Shown here one piece after another: positions 36,136-46,890 of a stretch of 64,000 bases of DNA (positions are counted from its first letter, which is position 1; each line of letters starts with the position of its first letter). The position numbers and the translations under genes are program-made. The notes under the pieces are model-generated. The model was not told the origin of the DNA, made no database searches, and saw only the letters and a list, made by a program, of their open reading frames with translations. Source of the DNA: Sulfitobacter sp. HNIBRBA3233 (lineage in GTDB: Bacteria > Pseudomonadota > Alphaproteobacteria > Rhodobacterales > Rhodobacteraceae); assembly GCF_040149665.1 (NCBI RefSeq), contig NZ_JBEFLP010000001.1, forward strand, positions 992,001-1,056,000, given 5' to 3'.

Positions 36136-36834
36136 ATGCCCCCCCGCGCCGACCGTGACCGCCCTTTGCTTGCCGTGTTGATCGACGCCGACAACGTTCC
36201 CGCGAAACACGCGGAGGCGATCCTGCGCGAGATCACCTCGATCGGCGAGCCGGCGCTGCGGCGGGTCTACGGCGACTGGTCCTCGGACCGGCTGCGGTCT
36301 TGGAACGACAAGCTTCTGTCGCTGGGTCTGGTCGCGGTGCAGGAAACCGCCAACACCAAGGGCAAGAACGCCTCGGACATCGGGCTGGTCATCGACGCCA
36401 TGGACATCCTGCACGGGGGCCGGTTCGACGGCTTTGTGCTGGTCTCCTCGGACAGCGATTTCACGGCGCTGGCAAACCGGCTGCGCGAGGACGGGCTGAC
36501 CGTGATCGGCATCGGCGAAAAGAAAACGCCCGAAGCGCTGCGCAACGTGGTCAACCGCTTCATCTTCATCGAGAACCTCGACGGCGAGACACCCAAGACC
36601 AAGCCCTCCGAAAAGTCGGCGAGCGCCCTGCCCCTGATCTATGACGCGATGGAAAAGATCGAACAGGAAGACGATTGGTACAACCTTGGCCTGATCGGCC
36701 AGACCATTCAGGCGGCCCACCCCGATTTCGACACCCGCAGCTACGGCTACAGCAAGCTTTCGGCGCTGGTGCGTGACATCCCCGCGCTGGAGACCCGCAA
36801 GGAAGGCGCGCGCCTGATGGTCCGCGAGAAATAG
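36136..36834 (+). CDS. NYN-domain putative RNase with C-terminal OST-HTH/LOTUS-like domain
   Basis: 232 residues. Residues about 10-145 form a NYN (PIN-like) nuclease domain: LAVLIDADNVPAKHAE, GKNASDIGLVIDAMDIL and VLVSSDSDFTALANRL supply the conserved acidic residues. Residues about 155-230 (SALPLIYDAMEKIEQEDDW and YGYSKLSALVRDI) match the LOTUS/OST-HTH RNA-binding fold. Related bacterial proteins are probable RNA-processing enzymes without a known target. The start is supported by ACAGGAA upstream. Confidence 0.85.
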   Translation: MPPRADRDRPLLAVLIDADNVPAKHAEAILREITSIGEPALRRVYGDWSSDRLRSWNDKLLSLGLVAVQETANTKGKNASDIGLVIDAMDILHGGRFDGFVLVSSDSDFTALANRLREDGLTVIGIGEKKTPEALRNVVNRFIFIENLDGETPKTKPSEKSASALPLIYDAMEKIEQEDDWYNLGLIGQTIQAAHPDFDTRSYGYSKLSALVRDIPALETRKEGARLMVREK

Positions 36835-36873
36835 GGCCGCAACCGCCCGACACATTCCGAAGAAAGGCCCGAC

Positions 36874-37767
36874 ATGGATAATCTGCGCGGTGCGCTGCTG
36901 ATGGTGCTGGCGATGCTCGGCTTCGCGCTGGAAGACGCGGTCATCAAGGTCCTGTCCGCCAGCTTGCCGGTCGGGCAGATACTGATGGGCATCGGCCTTG
37001 GCGGCGCCCTCGTGCTGGGGATCTGGGCGATGGCATTGGGGCAGGTTCCCTTCCGGCTTCGGTTCCTGACCGGCAACTCCGGGCTGCGCGCGCTGCTCGA
37101 AGGGCTCGCGGCGCTGGGATTCGTCTCGGCGCTGGCGCTGGTGCCGCTGTCGGTCGTCACCACGATCATTCAGGCCAACCCGTTGCTGGTAACACTCGGC
37201 GCGGCCCTGTTTCTGGGCGAAACCGTCGGCATCCGCCGCTGGAGCGCGATTGCCGTGGGTCTGGGCGGAGTGCTTCTGGTCCTGCGGCCCTTCGGCACCG
37301 AGTTCGACACCGCCGCGCTTTTTGCCGTGGGCGGTGTGCTGGCCATGTCCGCGCGCGATCTGGTCACGCGCCGGATCAAACGTGAGATCACCACGATCCA
37401 GCTGTCGATCGTGGGTTTTCTGGCCTCTGTGCCCGCGGGAATTGTCGCCCTTGCCATAGCGGGCACCGCGCCCGTGCTGCCCACAACGCAGGGCTGGCTG
37501 TTGCTGGCCACCGCCATCGCCTTCGGCATCCCGTCGATCTACTGCATCATCGCGGCGATGCGTATCGGGGATGTCAGTTTCGTTGCGCCCTTCCGCTATT
37601 CACGGATCGTCTTCGGTCTGTCGCTGGGGGTGCTGGTTTTCTCCGAGGAGTTGGACGCGCTCGTGCTGTGCGGTGCGGCGATCATCGCGGCTTCGGGGCT
37701 TTATACCTTCTGGCGTGAGCGCAAACAGCGCCATGCCCCCCTTTCAAACACGCCCGGCCCGGTCTAA
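36874..37767 (+). CDS. EamA-family (DMT) transporter
   Basis: Inner-membrane transporter of 297 residues with about ten hydrophobic helices and two EamA repeats (LGFALEDAVIKVLSA and later FVAPFRYSRIVFGLSLGVLVFSEE). The PFRYSR motif occurs in RhaT/S-adenosylmethionine-uptake-like members, but the substrate is not certain. It follows the NYN gene by 39 bp on the same strand and precedes eno by 39 bp. Confidence 0.88.
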   Translation: MDNLRGALLMVLAMLGFALEDAVIKVLSASLPVGQILMGIGLGGALVLGIWAMALGQVPFRLRFLTGNSGLRALLEGLAALGFVSALALVPLSVVTTIIQANPLLVTLGAALFLGETVGIRRWSAIAVGLGGVLLVLRPFGTEFDTAALFAVGGVLAMSARDLVTRRIKREITTIQLSIVGFLASVPAGIVALAIAGTAPVLPTTQGWLLLATAIAFGIPSIYCIIAAMRIGDVSFVAPFRYSRIVFGLSLGVLVFSEELDALVLCGAAIIAASGLYTFWRERKQRHAPLSNTPGPV

Positions 37768-39081
<1,314 letters not shown>

Positions 39082-39126
39082 GCGCCTGCCCGCCCGTCAC
39101 AGGGGACGGCCTCGCGTCGCGCACAA

Positions 39127-39155
39127 AAAAAGGGAGGGCTGATGCCCTCCCTTTT
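39127..39155. terminator. Bidirectional rho-independent terminator after eno
   Basis: GGGAGGGC (39132-39139) pairs with GCCCTCCC (39144-39151) around TGAT, with TTTT on the right and an A-run on the left. It ends eno and the convergent PRC-barrel gene. Confidence 0.9.
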
Positions 39156-39173
39156 CGCATTCCGCGTACCCGT

Positions 39174-39623
39174 TCAGTCGTCGAAGATGCCCTCGTCGAC
39201 TTCGGGCAGTGCTTCCAATTCCTCTTCGGTCAGGTTCGTGACGTAGTTGAACTGACGATCTTCACCGCCGCCTACGAATTTCACCGTTTCCATCGACAGG
39301 ATCACGTCGCGGTCACCGATGTCGAGGAAGCCACCGATCTCTGCCAGAACGCCGACCATCTGGCCATCGCGGTTCAGCAGAACGTCGCTGATGTCGCCGA
39401 CTTTCACCCAGTTGGTATCGACGGTGGTATAGGTCGCATCGTCGGTCCAAGTGGTGCCTTCGACAGTGGTGTCCATGCGGTAGATCGCGCCATCCTCGAT
39501 CTGGCCAGCGGCGATCAGGTTGGATGTGTCCATCATCCCCCCGCTGCTGTGGGACTCGGCAAAGGCCATCCCGGCTGTCGTGGCGAGGATCGCGGCGGCT
39601 GTTGTCATCATCTTGCGTGTCAT
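39174..39623 (-). CDS. Secreted PRC-barrel domain protein
   Basis: 149 residues with a Sec signal (MTRKMMTTAAAILATTAGMAFAES) and a PRC-barrel-like domain (VGDISDVLLNRDGQMVGVLAEIGGFL), ending in an acidic tail (EEELEALPEVDEGIFDD). PRC-barrels occur in photosynthetic reaction-centre H subunits and RimM; periplasmic versions have no settled function. The start at 39623 follows AGAAGGAGCAGACA. Confidence 0.85.
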   Translation of the reverse strand: MTRKMMTTAAAILATTAGMAFAESHSSGGMMDTSNLIAAGQIEDGAIYRMDTTVEGTTWTDDATYTTVDTNWVKVGDISDVLLNRDGQMVGVLAEIGGFLDIGDRDVILSMETVKFVGGGEDRQFNYVTNLTEEELEALPEVDEGIFDD

Positions 39624-39748
39624 TGTCTGCTCCTTCTTGAGTGTTCAGTGGCCAAACGCATGCCCCGACCAGAGAGTTCGCGGAAATCCGGTTTTTCTTC
39701 GCCGCAGGATAAACTAGTTTACACGCGAATTCAGGAAGCACCTGCCCC

Positions 39749-40276
39749 ATGACCATCACCGACCAGCCAACACTGATGCTCCGCGCCGCGACAGATGCCG
39801 ATGATCTCGCGCAGGTGCAGCAGCTGTGTTGGGAGTACCGCAGCCATCTGATGCAAAACTCCCCCATCGACGCCAAACTGACCGAGACATTCTATCCCGA
39901 TCCGGTGTACCGGCAGCTGATGGAGGACCTGCCAAAGCTGCACGCGCGGCCCGGCGGTGTCATCCTGCTGGCAAGCTTGGGCGGGCGTGCGGTCGGTTGC
40001 GGCATGACCCATGCGCTGTCCCCCGACACCGCCGAGATCAAGCGCGTCTTCACCGCGCCCGACGCACGCGGCCACGGCGTGGCGAGGGCGTTGATCACGG
40101 CACTTCTCGATCAGGCCCGCGCCGACGGCTTTTCCCGCGCGGTTCTCGATACATCGGTCAATCTTGGCCCCGCCCGTGCGCTTTACACCAGTCTGGGCTT
40201 TCGCGAACGCGGCCCCTACCAGGACATCCCGGAGGACGTTCTGCCCCATTTGGTTTTCTTCGAGGCACTCTTGTGA
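39749..40276 (+). CDS. GNAT family N-acetyltransferase
   Basis: 175 residues with the acetyl-CoA loop FTAPDARGHGVARALITALLDQA and the C-terminal GPARALYTSLGFRERGPYQDIP, which resembles small-molecule acetyltransferases of the ElaA/amino-acid type. The substrate is unknown. Its stop overlaps the GTG of the cupin gene, so the two are co-translated. Confidence 0.88.
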   Translation: MTITDQPTLMLRAATDADDLAQVQQLCWEYRSHLMQNSPIDAKLTETFYPDPVYRQLMEDLPKLHARPGGVILLASLGGRAVGCGMTHALSPDTAEIKRVFTAPDARGHGVARALITALLDQARADGFSRAVLDTSVNLGPARALYTSLGFRERGPYQDIPEDVLPHLVFFEALL

Positions 40277-40710
40277 CCGGCACAAACGTGGCCCCGATGA
40301 CGCCCGAAGAGATCATCGCCCATCTCGATCTGGCACCGCATCCCGAAGGCGGCCATTACCGCCAGACATGGATCGCCGGGAACGAAGGCCGCCCGACCGG
40401 CACCTGCATCTATTTTCTGCTCCGCGCGGGCGAGCGCAGCGATTGGCACCGCGTCGATGCGACCGAGATCTGGCACTTTCACGCGGGCGATCCGCTGCAA
40501 CTGGAACTCGCAGAATCAGAAAGCGGACCGGCGCGCACGCATCTGCTGACCGGTGATCTGCGTCAGGGGATGCCTCAGATCATCGTGCCGCAGGACCACT
40601 GGCAAAGGGCGGCCAGCACCGGTGCCTATACGCTGGTCAGCTGCACGGTATCGCCGGGGTTCCGCTTCGAAGGGTTCGAGCTGCGCCCCGATCTTGAGAT
40701 TCCGCGCTGA
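40273..40710 (+). CDS. DUF985-type cupin domain protein
   Basis: Small beta-barrel protein of 145 residues with the DUF985 hallmark LAPHPEGGHYRQTW and a cupin core WHRVDATEIWHFHAGDPLQL, followed by VPQDHWQRA and SCTVSPGFRFEGFEL. Family members bind metal or small ligands; no reaction is established. The GTG start at 40273 overlaps the GNAT stop. It converges on anmK; the 85-bp gap holds a GC-rich hairpin (40732-40760) without a T-tract. Confidence 0.88.
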   Translation: MTGTNVAPMTPEEIIAHLDLAPHPEGGHYRQTWIAGNEGRPTGTCIYFLLRAGERSDWHRVDATEIWHFHAGDPLQLELAESESGPARTHLLTGDLRQGMPQIIVPQDHWQRAASTGAYTLVSCTVSPGFRFEGFELRPDLEIPR

Positions 40711-40795
40711 AACGCGCGCAACATCGCCTGCGGACTGCCGCCCGTCGCCGCGGGCGGTCCCTGAAACATGGCGTGCGCGCCAGCGCGCCGCGGGA

Positions 40796-41923
40796 TCACT
40801 GCACGGCGGCCATGCCCTCGCCGGGATAGCTTACGGTTCCGCCGCCCACCGCCGCGCCAACACCAGTTGTGCTGGGACAGGAGGTGGGAAGCCCCCGCGC
40901 CACCCGCACGGCCAGAAACGCAAAGGCCTGCGCCTCCAGCATATCGCCGTCCAGACCGACATCCTCCACCGGCGCCACCGGACAATCCAGCGCCACGCGC
41001 AGCATTTCCATCAGAACCGGGTTTTGCCGCCCCCCGCCGGTGACGAGAACTTTCGAGGGCGGCGCGGGGCAATGCTGCATTGCCTCCACCACGCCTGCGG
41101 CGCACATCGCAGTCAGCGTTGCGGCGGCGTCGGCATCCGACAATTCGCCCACCAGCGCGACCATCTCCGCGAAATCGTTACGGTCCAGCGATTTCGGCGG
41201 GATCCGCGCGAAATAGGGTTCGGCAAGGAACAGCTCCAGCGCGCCGGCCTCTACCGTGCCGCGCCGCGCCAGCGCACCGTCGCGGTCGAATGGCTGGCCG
41301 CGACGGGCCTGCATCAGATCATTCAGCGGCGCATTCGCCGGACCGGTATCGAAGGCCAGCAGCGCGCCCTCGTCCTGCGGTGCCGCAATCGCGGGATCGA
41401 CCCAGGTCAGATTGCCCACCCCGCCGAGGTTCAGGAACGCGACCGGCTCCCTGGCCCCGATATGGCGCGCGCAGGCGTGGTGGAAAAACGGCGCCAGCGG
41501 CGCGCCCTCCCCGCCCAGCTCGACATCCGCGCTGCGAAAATCCCAGACCACCGGCACCCCCAGCCTGTCCGACAGCATCGCCCCGTCGCCCACCTGCAAC
41601 GTCCCGTGGACGCGCGGGGCATGGGCCAGCGTCTGCCCGTGAAAGCCGATCAGGTCCGCATCGCGAAATCCCTCCAGCGCCTCCAGATGCGCCGCCTCGA
41701 TGATGCGCGTGGCCTCGGCCACCTCGGCACCCGACCATTTGCCAAGCCCCGCCGCGATCCCGCTGCGCTCGGCCTGCGAATAGCCGCGATAGGCGTGCCG
41801 CCCGAAACTTTCGATCCGGTGGCCATCGGTGCGCAGCACCGCCACATCGACGCCGTCCAGAGACGTGCCCGACATGGCCCCTGCGGCCGTCAGCATTCCG
41901 GTTTTCGCTATGCGCCCGCTCAT
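40796..41923 (-). CDS. anmK: Anhydro-N-acetylmuramic acid kinase
   Basis: Peptidoglycan-recycling kinase converting anhydro-MurNAc to MurNAc-6-phosphate, 375 residues. Diagnostic motifs: [15 protein letters not shown] near the N-terminus, [23 protein letters not shown] and [13 protein letters not shown]. It acts downstream of NagZ, encoded at 55870-56877 in this window. It is divergent from tyrS, 73 bp away. Confidence 0.95.
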   Translation of the reverse strand: MSGRIAKTGMLTAAGAMSGTSLDGVDVAVLRTDGHRIESFGRHAYRGYSQAERSGIAAGLGKWSGAEVAEATRIIEAAHLEALEGFRDADLIGFHGQTLAHAPRVHGTLQVGDGAMLSDRLGVPVVWDFRSADVELGGEGAPLAPFFHHACARHIGAREPVAFLNLGGVGNLTWVDPAIAAPQDEGALLAFDTGPANAPLNDLMQARRGQPFDRDGALARRGTVEAGALELFLAEPYFARIPPKSLDRNDFAEMVALVGELSDADAAATLTAMCAAGVVEAMQHCPAPPSKVLVTGGGRQNPVLMEMLRVALDCPVAPVEDVGLDGDMLEAQAFAFLAVRVARGLPTSCPSTTGVGAAVGGGTVSYPGEGMAAVQ

Positions 41924-41996
41924 CGGTTTTGATGCCTTTTCCTTTGGTCTTGCCCGGCCTATAGATGCCCCGCAACACCACGCGAGGGCAAGCGCC

Positions 41997-43250
41997 ATGA
42001 CATATCATCCCAAGTCCGATTTCGTCGCCGTGATGATGGAGCGCGGCTATCTCGCCGACTGCACCGACTACCAGGGGCTGGACGAGGCGCTCAAGGTCGG
42101 CGGCCAGCCGGGCTATATCGGCTTCGACGCGACGGCGAAATCGCTGCACGTGGGGTCTCTGATCCAGATCATGATGCTGCGCTGGCTGCAAAAGACCGGC
42201 GGCAAGCCGATCACCCTGATGGGGGGCGGCACCACCAAGGTGGGCGATCCGTCGTTTCGGGCGGACGAACGCCCGCTGCTGGGGCCTGAGCAGATCGACG
42301 CCAATATCGCGGGCATCAAGCAGGTCTTTTCCGCCTACCTGACCTACGGCGACGGGCCGACCGATGCGATGATGATCAACAACGCGGAATGGCTCGATGA
42401 TCTGAACTACCTCGATTTCCTGCGTGACATCGGGCGGCATTTCTCGATCAACAGGATGCTGTCGTTCGAAAGTGTGAAATCGCGTCTGGACCGCGAGCAA
42501 TCACTGTCGTTTCTCGAATTCAACTACATGATCCTTCAGGCATACGATTTCATGGAGCTGCACCGGCGCTACGGATGCATCCTGCAGATGGGCGGCAGCG
42601 ACCAGTGGGGCAATATCGTCAACGGGATCGACCTGACCCGCAGGGTCATCGACGGCGAGGTCTACGGTCTGACATCGCCCTTGCTGACCACCAGCGATGG
42701 CAAGAAGATGGGCAAATCGCAGTCCGGTGCGATCTGGCTCAACGGCGACATGCTCAGCCCCTATGAATTCTGGCAGTTCTGGCGCAATACCACCGACGCG
42801 GATGTGGGCCGGTTCCTCAAGCTTTATACCGAGCTTCCGGTCGACGAATGCGACCGTCTGGGCGCGCTGGCCGGATCCGAGATCAACGAGGCAAAGATCC
42901 GCCTTGCCAACGAGGTGACAACCCTGCTGCACGGGGCCGAGGCCGCCGCCGGCGCCGAGGCCACCGCGCGCGACGTGTTCGAGCGCGGCGGCGTGGGCGA
43001 GGATCTGCCCACCCTGACCCTGACCGCCGAAGAAGTCGGCGACGGTATTTCCGTGGTACAGTTGATCGTCCGCGCGGGTCTGGTGAAATCGGGCAAGGAA
43101 GCCAAGCGGCTGATCGCCGAGAACGGGGCGCGCATCGATGACCGGCCGCTCGGGGATGCCGGCCTGATGCTGGACCGCGCGGCGCTCGCTTCCCCGGTGA
43201 AGCTGTCAGCGGGCAAGAAGCGTCACGCGCTGGTGCAAATCGCGGGCTGA
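41997..43250 (+). CDS. tyrS: Tyrosyl-tRNA synthetase
   Basis: Class I aminoacyl-tRNA synthetase, 417 residues. The HIGH-type motif appears as SLHVGSL, the KMSKS-type motif as [11 protein letters not shown], and the tyrosine-site [14 protein letters not shown] is present. A C-terminal S4 domain ([23 protein letters not shown]) completes the family architecture. The ATG at 41997 follows GAGGGCAAG. Confidence 0.98.
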   Translation: MTYHPKSDFVAVMMERGYLADCTDYQGLDEALKVGGQPGYIGFDATAKSLHVGSLIQIMMLRWLQKTGGKPITLMGGGTTKVGDPSFRADERPLLGPEQIDANIAGIKQVFSAYLTYGDGPTDAMMINNAEWLDDLNYLDFLRDIGRHFSINRMLSFESVKSRLDREQSLSFLEFNYMILQAYDFMELHRRYGCILQMGGSDQWGNIVNGIDLTRRVIDGEVYGLTSPLLTTSDGKKMGKSQSGAIWLNGDMLSPYEFWQFWRNTTDADVGRFLKLYTELPVDECDRLGALAGSEINEAKIRLANEVTTLLHGAEAAAGAEATARDVFERGGVGEDLPTLTLTAEEVGDGISVVQLIVRAGLVKSGKEAKRLIAENGARIDDRPLGDAGLMLDRAALASPVKLSAGKKRHALVQIAG

Positions 43251-43259
43251 CTGTCGTCA

Positions 43260-43274
43260 TTAATCGGGTATTAA
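43260..43274 (+). promoter_or_regulatory. CtrA-type binding site (TTAA-N7-TTAAC)
   Basis: TTAA (43260-43263) and TTAA (43271-43274) are separated by exactly seven bases, with CC following the second, giving the full consensus for the alphaproteobacterial master regulator CtrA. It lies 25 bp upstream of the ATG at 43299. Binding is inferred from the consensus. Confidence 0.6.
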
Positions 43275-43298
43275 CCATTTCCGGGCGATTGTCCGGCA

Positions 43299-44141
43299 AT
43301 GTACCATGCTCCGATCCATCCCGACCGCCCCCGTGATCCGCACGCGCTGATGCAGGATCCCGCCTTTGCCGCGGCACTCCGGCTCTACGGCGAGGACCCG
43401 CTTGAATTGCCGGGCGGCCAGATCCTGCTGCGGCGGCGTCTCATGGGGATGACCGTGGCGATGCTGCCGCGATGCGCCCCGCCGCCCGATCTGGATGCCG
43501 CGCTGCGCGCCCATGGCCTGCACCGCCAACCGCTGATCCTGTCGCCGCAAGCGCCTGCGCCGGTGCCGGGCGCCCTGCGTCTGTGCGCGCCGCGCGAACG
43601 GCTCGTCCTGCCCATCGCCCCCGGTGCAGACCAGCGGCGCGCCCTGCTTCACCAGAAATGGCGCAACCAGCTGCGCCGTGCAGAGGATGCCGGACTGCAG
43701 GTCACCTACGCGCCGCTTCGGCCCGACGACGATCTGCTCTGCGCCGCCGAACAGCAGTCGCATTTTCGCGGGTACAGGGATTGGCCGACGGCACTGACGC
43801 GGGCCTTTGCGCAGGTGGCGCCCGACCAGACCCGTCTTTTCACCGCGCATCACTGCGGGGCCCCGGTGGCATGGATGCTGTTCTTGGTGCACGGCTCGGC
43901 GGCGACCTACCACATCGGGCTGACGACGGACCACGGGCGCGCGGTCCATGCCCATAACCTCGTTCTGTGGCGGGCCCTTGGCTGGCTTGCGGCCCGCGGC
44001 ATTGCCTCGCTCGACATGGGGCTGAGCGTGCCGGAAGCTGCCGGGCTTGACCGGTTCAAGCAGCGCGCCGGTGCGGTACGACAGCAGACAGGCGGCACAT
44101 GGCTGCGCTGGCGCCCCCTTGCACGCGGCAGGAAGCCGTGA
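43299..44141 (+). CDS. GNAT-fold (BioF2-like) acyltransferase, unknown substrate
   Basis: 280 residues. The N-terminal half is poorly conserved; the C-terminal half resembles FemAB/BioF2-type GNAT domains, with [49 protein letters not shown] and [21 protein letters not shown]. Such proteins modify peptidoglycan, lipids or polysaccharide. The CtrA-type site directly upstream suggests cell-cycle or CtrA-regulon control. It precedes an SDR gene by 34 bp. Confidence 0.78.
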   Translation: MYHAPIHPDRPRDPHALMQDPAFAAALRLYGEDPLELPGGQILLRRRLMGMTVAMLPRCAPPPDLDAALRAHGLHRQPLILSPQAPAPVPGALRLCAPRERLVLPIAPGADQRRALLHQKWRNQLRRAEDAGLQVTYAPLRPDDDLLCAAEQQSHFRGYRDWPTALTRAFAQVAPDQTRLFTAHHCGAPVAWMLFLVHGSAATYHIGLTTDHGRAVHAHNLVLWRALGWLAARGIASLDMGLSVPEAAGLDRFKQRAGAVRQQTGGTWLRWRPLARGRKP

Positions 44142-44145
44142 TTAT

Positions 44146-44163
44146 CTGAACACCTGTTCAGAA
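44146..44163. promoter_or_regulatory. Perfect 18-bp palindromic operator candidate
   Basis: TCTGAACA (44146-44153), CC, TGTTCAGA (44156-44163): 8-bp perfect arms with a 2-bp spacer, ending 12 bp before the SDR start codon and 5 bp after the GNAT-fold gene stop. This position suits a repressor of the SDR gene. The regulator is not in the neighbourhood. Confidence 0.55.
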
Positions 44164-44175
44164 AGGGAGAGCGGA

Positions 44176-44931
44176 ATGGACCTGTCGACCACGGCTGCCA
44201 TCATCACGGGCGGCGCATCCGGACTGGGCGAGGCAACGGCCCGCCATTTCGCGAAAAAAGGCGCTCAGGTCACTCTTCTCGACCGCGACACGGAACGCGG
44301 CGCCTCCGTTGCGCAGGACATCGGCGGCCATTTCGTCGAAACGGACGTCACCGATGAAGCGTCGGTGCAGAACGCCGTCGAGACGGCCATCGCCCGGATG
44401 GGGCGGATCACCGCCGCCGTGAACTGCGCGGGCATCGCCCTCGGCATCAAGACCACGGGCAAGGACGGCCCCCACCCGCTGGACGCGTTCCAGCGCACGG
44501 TGGACATCAACCTTGTCGGCAGCTTCAACGTGGCGCGTCTGGCGGCCACGGCCATGGCGAAAAATGAACCCGACGCCGATGGCGCGCGCGGCGTCATTAT
44601 CAATACCGCCTCCGTGGCGGCCTTTGACGGGCAAAAGGGTCAGGCGGCCTATGCCGCGTCCAAGGGCGGCATCGTCGGCATGACCCTCCCCATGGCCCGC
44701 GATCTGGCGAAAGAGCGTATTCGGGTGATGACCATCGCGCCGGGCATCTTCGGCACGCCGATGCTGCGCGGCCTGCCGCAGGAGGTGCAGGACAGCCTCG
44801 CCGCGACGGTGCCGAATCCGCCACGGCTTGGCGATCCTGACGAATACGCGCGGATGGTCGGGTTCATCGTCGAAATGGGCTATCTCAACGGCGAGGTCAT
44901 CCGCCTGGACGGTGCGCTGCGGATGCAGTGA
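44176..44931 (+). CDS. SDR oxidoreductase, 3-hydroxyacyl-CoA dehydrogenase type II-like
   Basis: NAD-dependent short-chain dehydrogenase of 251 residues. Glycine motif [18 protein letters not shown]-type motif VNCAGIALG, the catalytic Ser in [10 protein letters not shown] and YAASKGG (Tyr and Lys of YxxxK). The [22 protein letters not shown] stretch resembles human HSD17B10-type enzymes that oxidise short branched 3-hydroxyacyl-CoA. The start follows AAGGGAGAGCGG. Confidence 0.9.
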   Translation: MDLSTTAAIITGGASGLGEATARHFAKKGAQVTLLDRDTERGASVAQDIGGHFVETDVTDEASVQNAVETAIARMGRITAAVNCAGIALGIKTTGKDGPHPLDAFQRTVDINLVGSFNVARLAATAMAKNEPDADGARGVIINTASVAAFDGQKGQAAYAASKGGIVGMTLPMARDLAKERIRVMTIAPGIFGTPMLRGLPQEVQDSLAATVPNPPRLGDPDEYARMVGFIVEMGYLNGEVIRLDGALRMQ

Positions 44932-45040
44932 CCCGCCTTCGCGGAGAGAAACCCGGCTAGAGACACCACCGGCTCAGCAACGCTCAGCTGCGCCTTGCCT
45001 CTTTCACCGGCTTCTTGACTGGCGACCAAAGCGGCTGATC

Positions 45041-46852
45041 TCAGCCCGCGGCGCGCTCTTCCAGTGCCAGCCATTCCTCTTCGGCGGCGTCGAGCTTGGA
45101 CTGCCGCTCGATCAGCGCATCGGTGGCTTTCTGGAACTTCACCGGCTCGCGGGTGAAAAGATCCGGGTCGCTCATCAGCTCTTGCAGCTTGGCGATCTCC
45201 GCTTCCAGCCGCTCGATCTCTTTCGGCAGCGCCTCCAGCCGGTGTTTCTCGGTGAAGCTCAGGCCTGATTTCGGCTTCTCCGCCTCGGCCTGCTTCTTTG
45301 CGGGACCGGTCTTGGATTTGGTCACGCTGCCGCTGAAATCATCCTGCCCCCGCTGGGCGATGTAATCGCTCCAACCGCCCGCATAGACGGTGGCACGGCC
45401 GTTGCCTTCCATCGCGATGGTGGTGGCCGCCACACGGTCCAGAAAGTCCCGGTCGTGGCTGACGAGGATCACGGTGCCATCGTAGGTATCCAGAAGCTCT
45501 TGCAGCAGGTCCAGCGTTTCAACGTCCAGATCGTTGGTCGGTTCGTCGAGCACCAGCAGATTGCTTTCGCGGGCCATGATCTTGGCCAGCAGCAGACGCG
45601 CCTTTTCGCCCCCCGACAGGGACCGCACCGGCGCACGCGCCTGCGCCTCGTCAAAGAGAAATTCCTTGAGGTATCCGACCACATGCTTGGGCTGTCCGCG
45701 CACCAGCACCTGATCGGCCTTGCCCGACACCCGCATCTCCGGATCGCCGGTCAGGCTGTCCCAGAGCGACATGTTCCCGTCCAGCTGGTCGCGCCCCTGA
45801 TCCAGCAGCGCCAGCTCGAGGTTGGTGCCGATCTTGATCGTGCCGCTGTCGGGCTCTTCGCGCCCGATCATCATGTTCAGAAGCGTCGTCTTGCCAACGC
45901 CGTTGGGGCCGACCAGCGCGATCCGGTCGCCGCGCTGCACCGTGATCGAAAAATCGCGCAGGATCGTCTTGTCGCCGAACGACTTTGCCACGCCGTCGGC
46001 CTCGATCACCTTGCGGCCCGATTTCGGCCCGGCCTCCAGCGCCATGGCGGCGGTGCCTTGCCGTTTGATCTGGCCCGCGCGTTCGGCCCGCAGGTCTTGC
46101 AGGGCGCGCACCCTGCCCTGATTGCGCTTGCGCCGCGCCGAGATGCCCTCGACAGCCCAACGGGCTTCGGCCTTGATCTTCCGGTCCAGCTTGTGGCGCT
46201 GCTGGTCCTCGTCTTCCCAGACCTTGTCCCGCCACGCCTCGAAGCCGTCGAAACCGATGTCCTGACGGCGCACCGCACCGCGGTCGATCCAGAGCGTGCC
46301 GCGCGTGAGCGCACGCAGGAACGCGCGGTCGTGGCTGATCACCACAAAGGCGGTGCGCGTGGCCTTCAGCTCCTGTTCGAGCCAGCCGATCGCCTCGATA
46401 TCCAAGTGGTTCGTCGGCTCGTCGAGCAGCATCAGCTCGGGCTCGGACGCCATCAGCTTGGCCAGCGCCGCGCGGCGGCGTTCGCCACCCGATGCGGTCG
46501 CCACCGGGCGAGCCGGATCGAATTTCAGCCCCTCACCCGCGCGCTCGACCTTGTAAAGCTCGCCGGGGTCCAGCCCGTCGGAGGCAAAATCGCCCAGTGT
46601 CTCGAAATCACCGAGATCGGGATCCTGCTCCATATAGCCGACCTGCACGCCGGGACCGGTGACCACGTCACCGCTGTCGGCATCGACAAGCCCGGCCATG
46701 ACTTTCATGAGGGTGGATTTGCCCGACCCGTTGCGCCCGACAAGGGCCAGACGGTCGCCCGGCTGAACCACCAGCGAGAGGTCGGAAAAGACAGGATCGC
46801 CCCCGAAGGTGAGCGATATGTCGGTGAGCTGTAAAAGGGGTGCGCGTGCCAT
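45041..46852 (-). CDS. uup: ABC-F family ATPase Uup
   Basis: Soluble tandem ATPase of 603 residues. Cassette 1: [34 protein letters not shown]. Cassette 2: GPNGVGKTTL, LSGGEKARLLLA, LLVLDEPTNDLD. The C-terminal ~80 residues (LPKEIERLEAEIAKLQ) form the coiled-coil domain typical of Uup, which binds DNA and associates with ribosomes. It is the second ABC-F gene in this window and a different subfamily from 7950-9812. Confidence 0.93.
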   Translation of the reverse strand: MARAPLLQLTDISLTFGGDPVFSDLSLVVQPGDRLALVGRNGSGKSTLMKVMAGLVDADSGDVVTGPGVQVGYMEQDPDLGDFETLGDFASDGLDPGELYKVERAGEGLKFDPARPVATASGGERRRAALAKLMASEPELMLLDEPTNHLDIEAIGWLEQELKATRTAFVVISHDRAFLRALTRGTLWIDRGAVRRQDIGFDGFEAWRDKVWEDEDQQRHKLDRKIKAEARWAVEGISARRKRNQGRVRALQDLRAERAGQIKRQGTAAMALEAGPKSGRKVIEADGVAKSFGDKTILRDFSITVQRGDRIALVGPNGVGKTTLLNMMIGREEPDSGTIKIGTNLELALLDQGRDQLDGNMSLWDSLTGDPEMRVSGKADQVLVRGQPKHVVGYLKEFLFDEAQARAPVRSLSGGEKARLLLAKIMARESNLLVLDEPTNDLDVETLDLLQELLDTYDGTVILVSHDRDFLDRVAATTIAMEGNGRATVYAGGWSDYIAQRGQDDFSGSVTKSKTGPAKKQAEAEKPKSGLSFTEKHRLEALPKEIERLEAEIAKLQELMSDPDLFTREPVKFQKATDALIERQSKLDAAEEEWLALEERAAG

Positions 46853-46890
46853 GACCCGCGCCTACTCTGCCGCGCGGAAATCGTCAATCG

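Noticed and set aside
40732..40760. GC-rich hairpin between the cupin gene and anmK as a terminator.
   Set aside because: CCGCCCG/CGGGCGG forms a stem but no T-tract follows on either strand; too weak to list as a terminator.
44149..44160. GAAC-N4-GTTC within the palindrome, resembling a LexA box.
   Set aside because: That form is the Gram-positive LexA site; alphaproteobacterial LexA uses a direct repeat GTTC-N7-GTTC. The neighbouring SDR is not an SOS gene.
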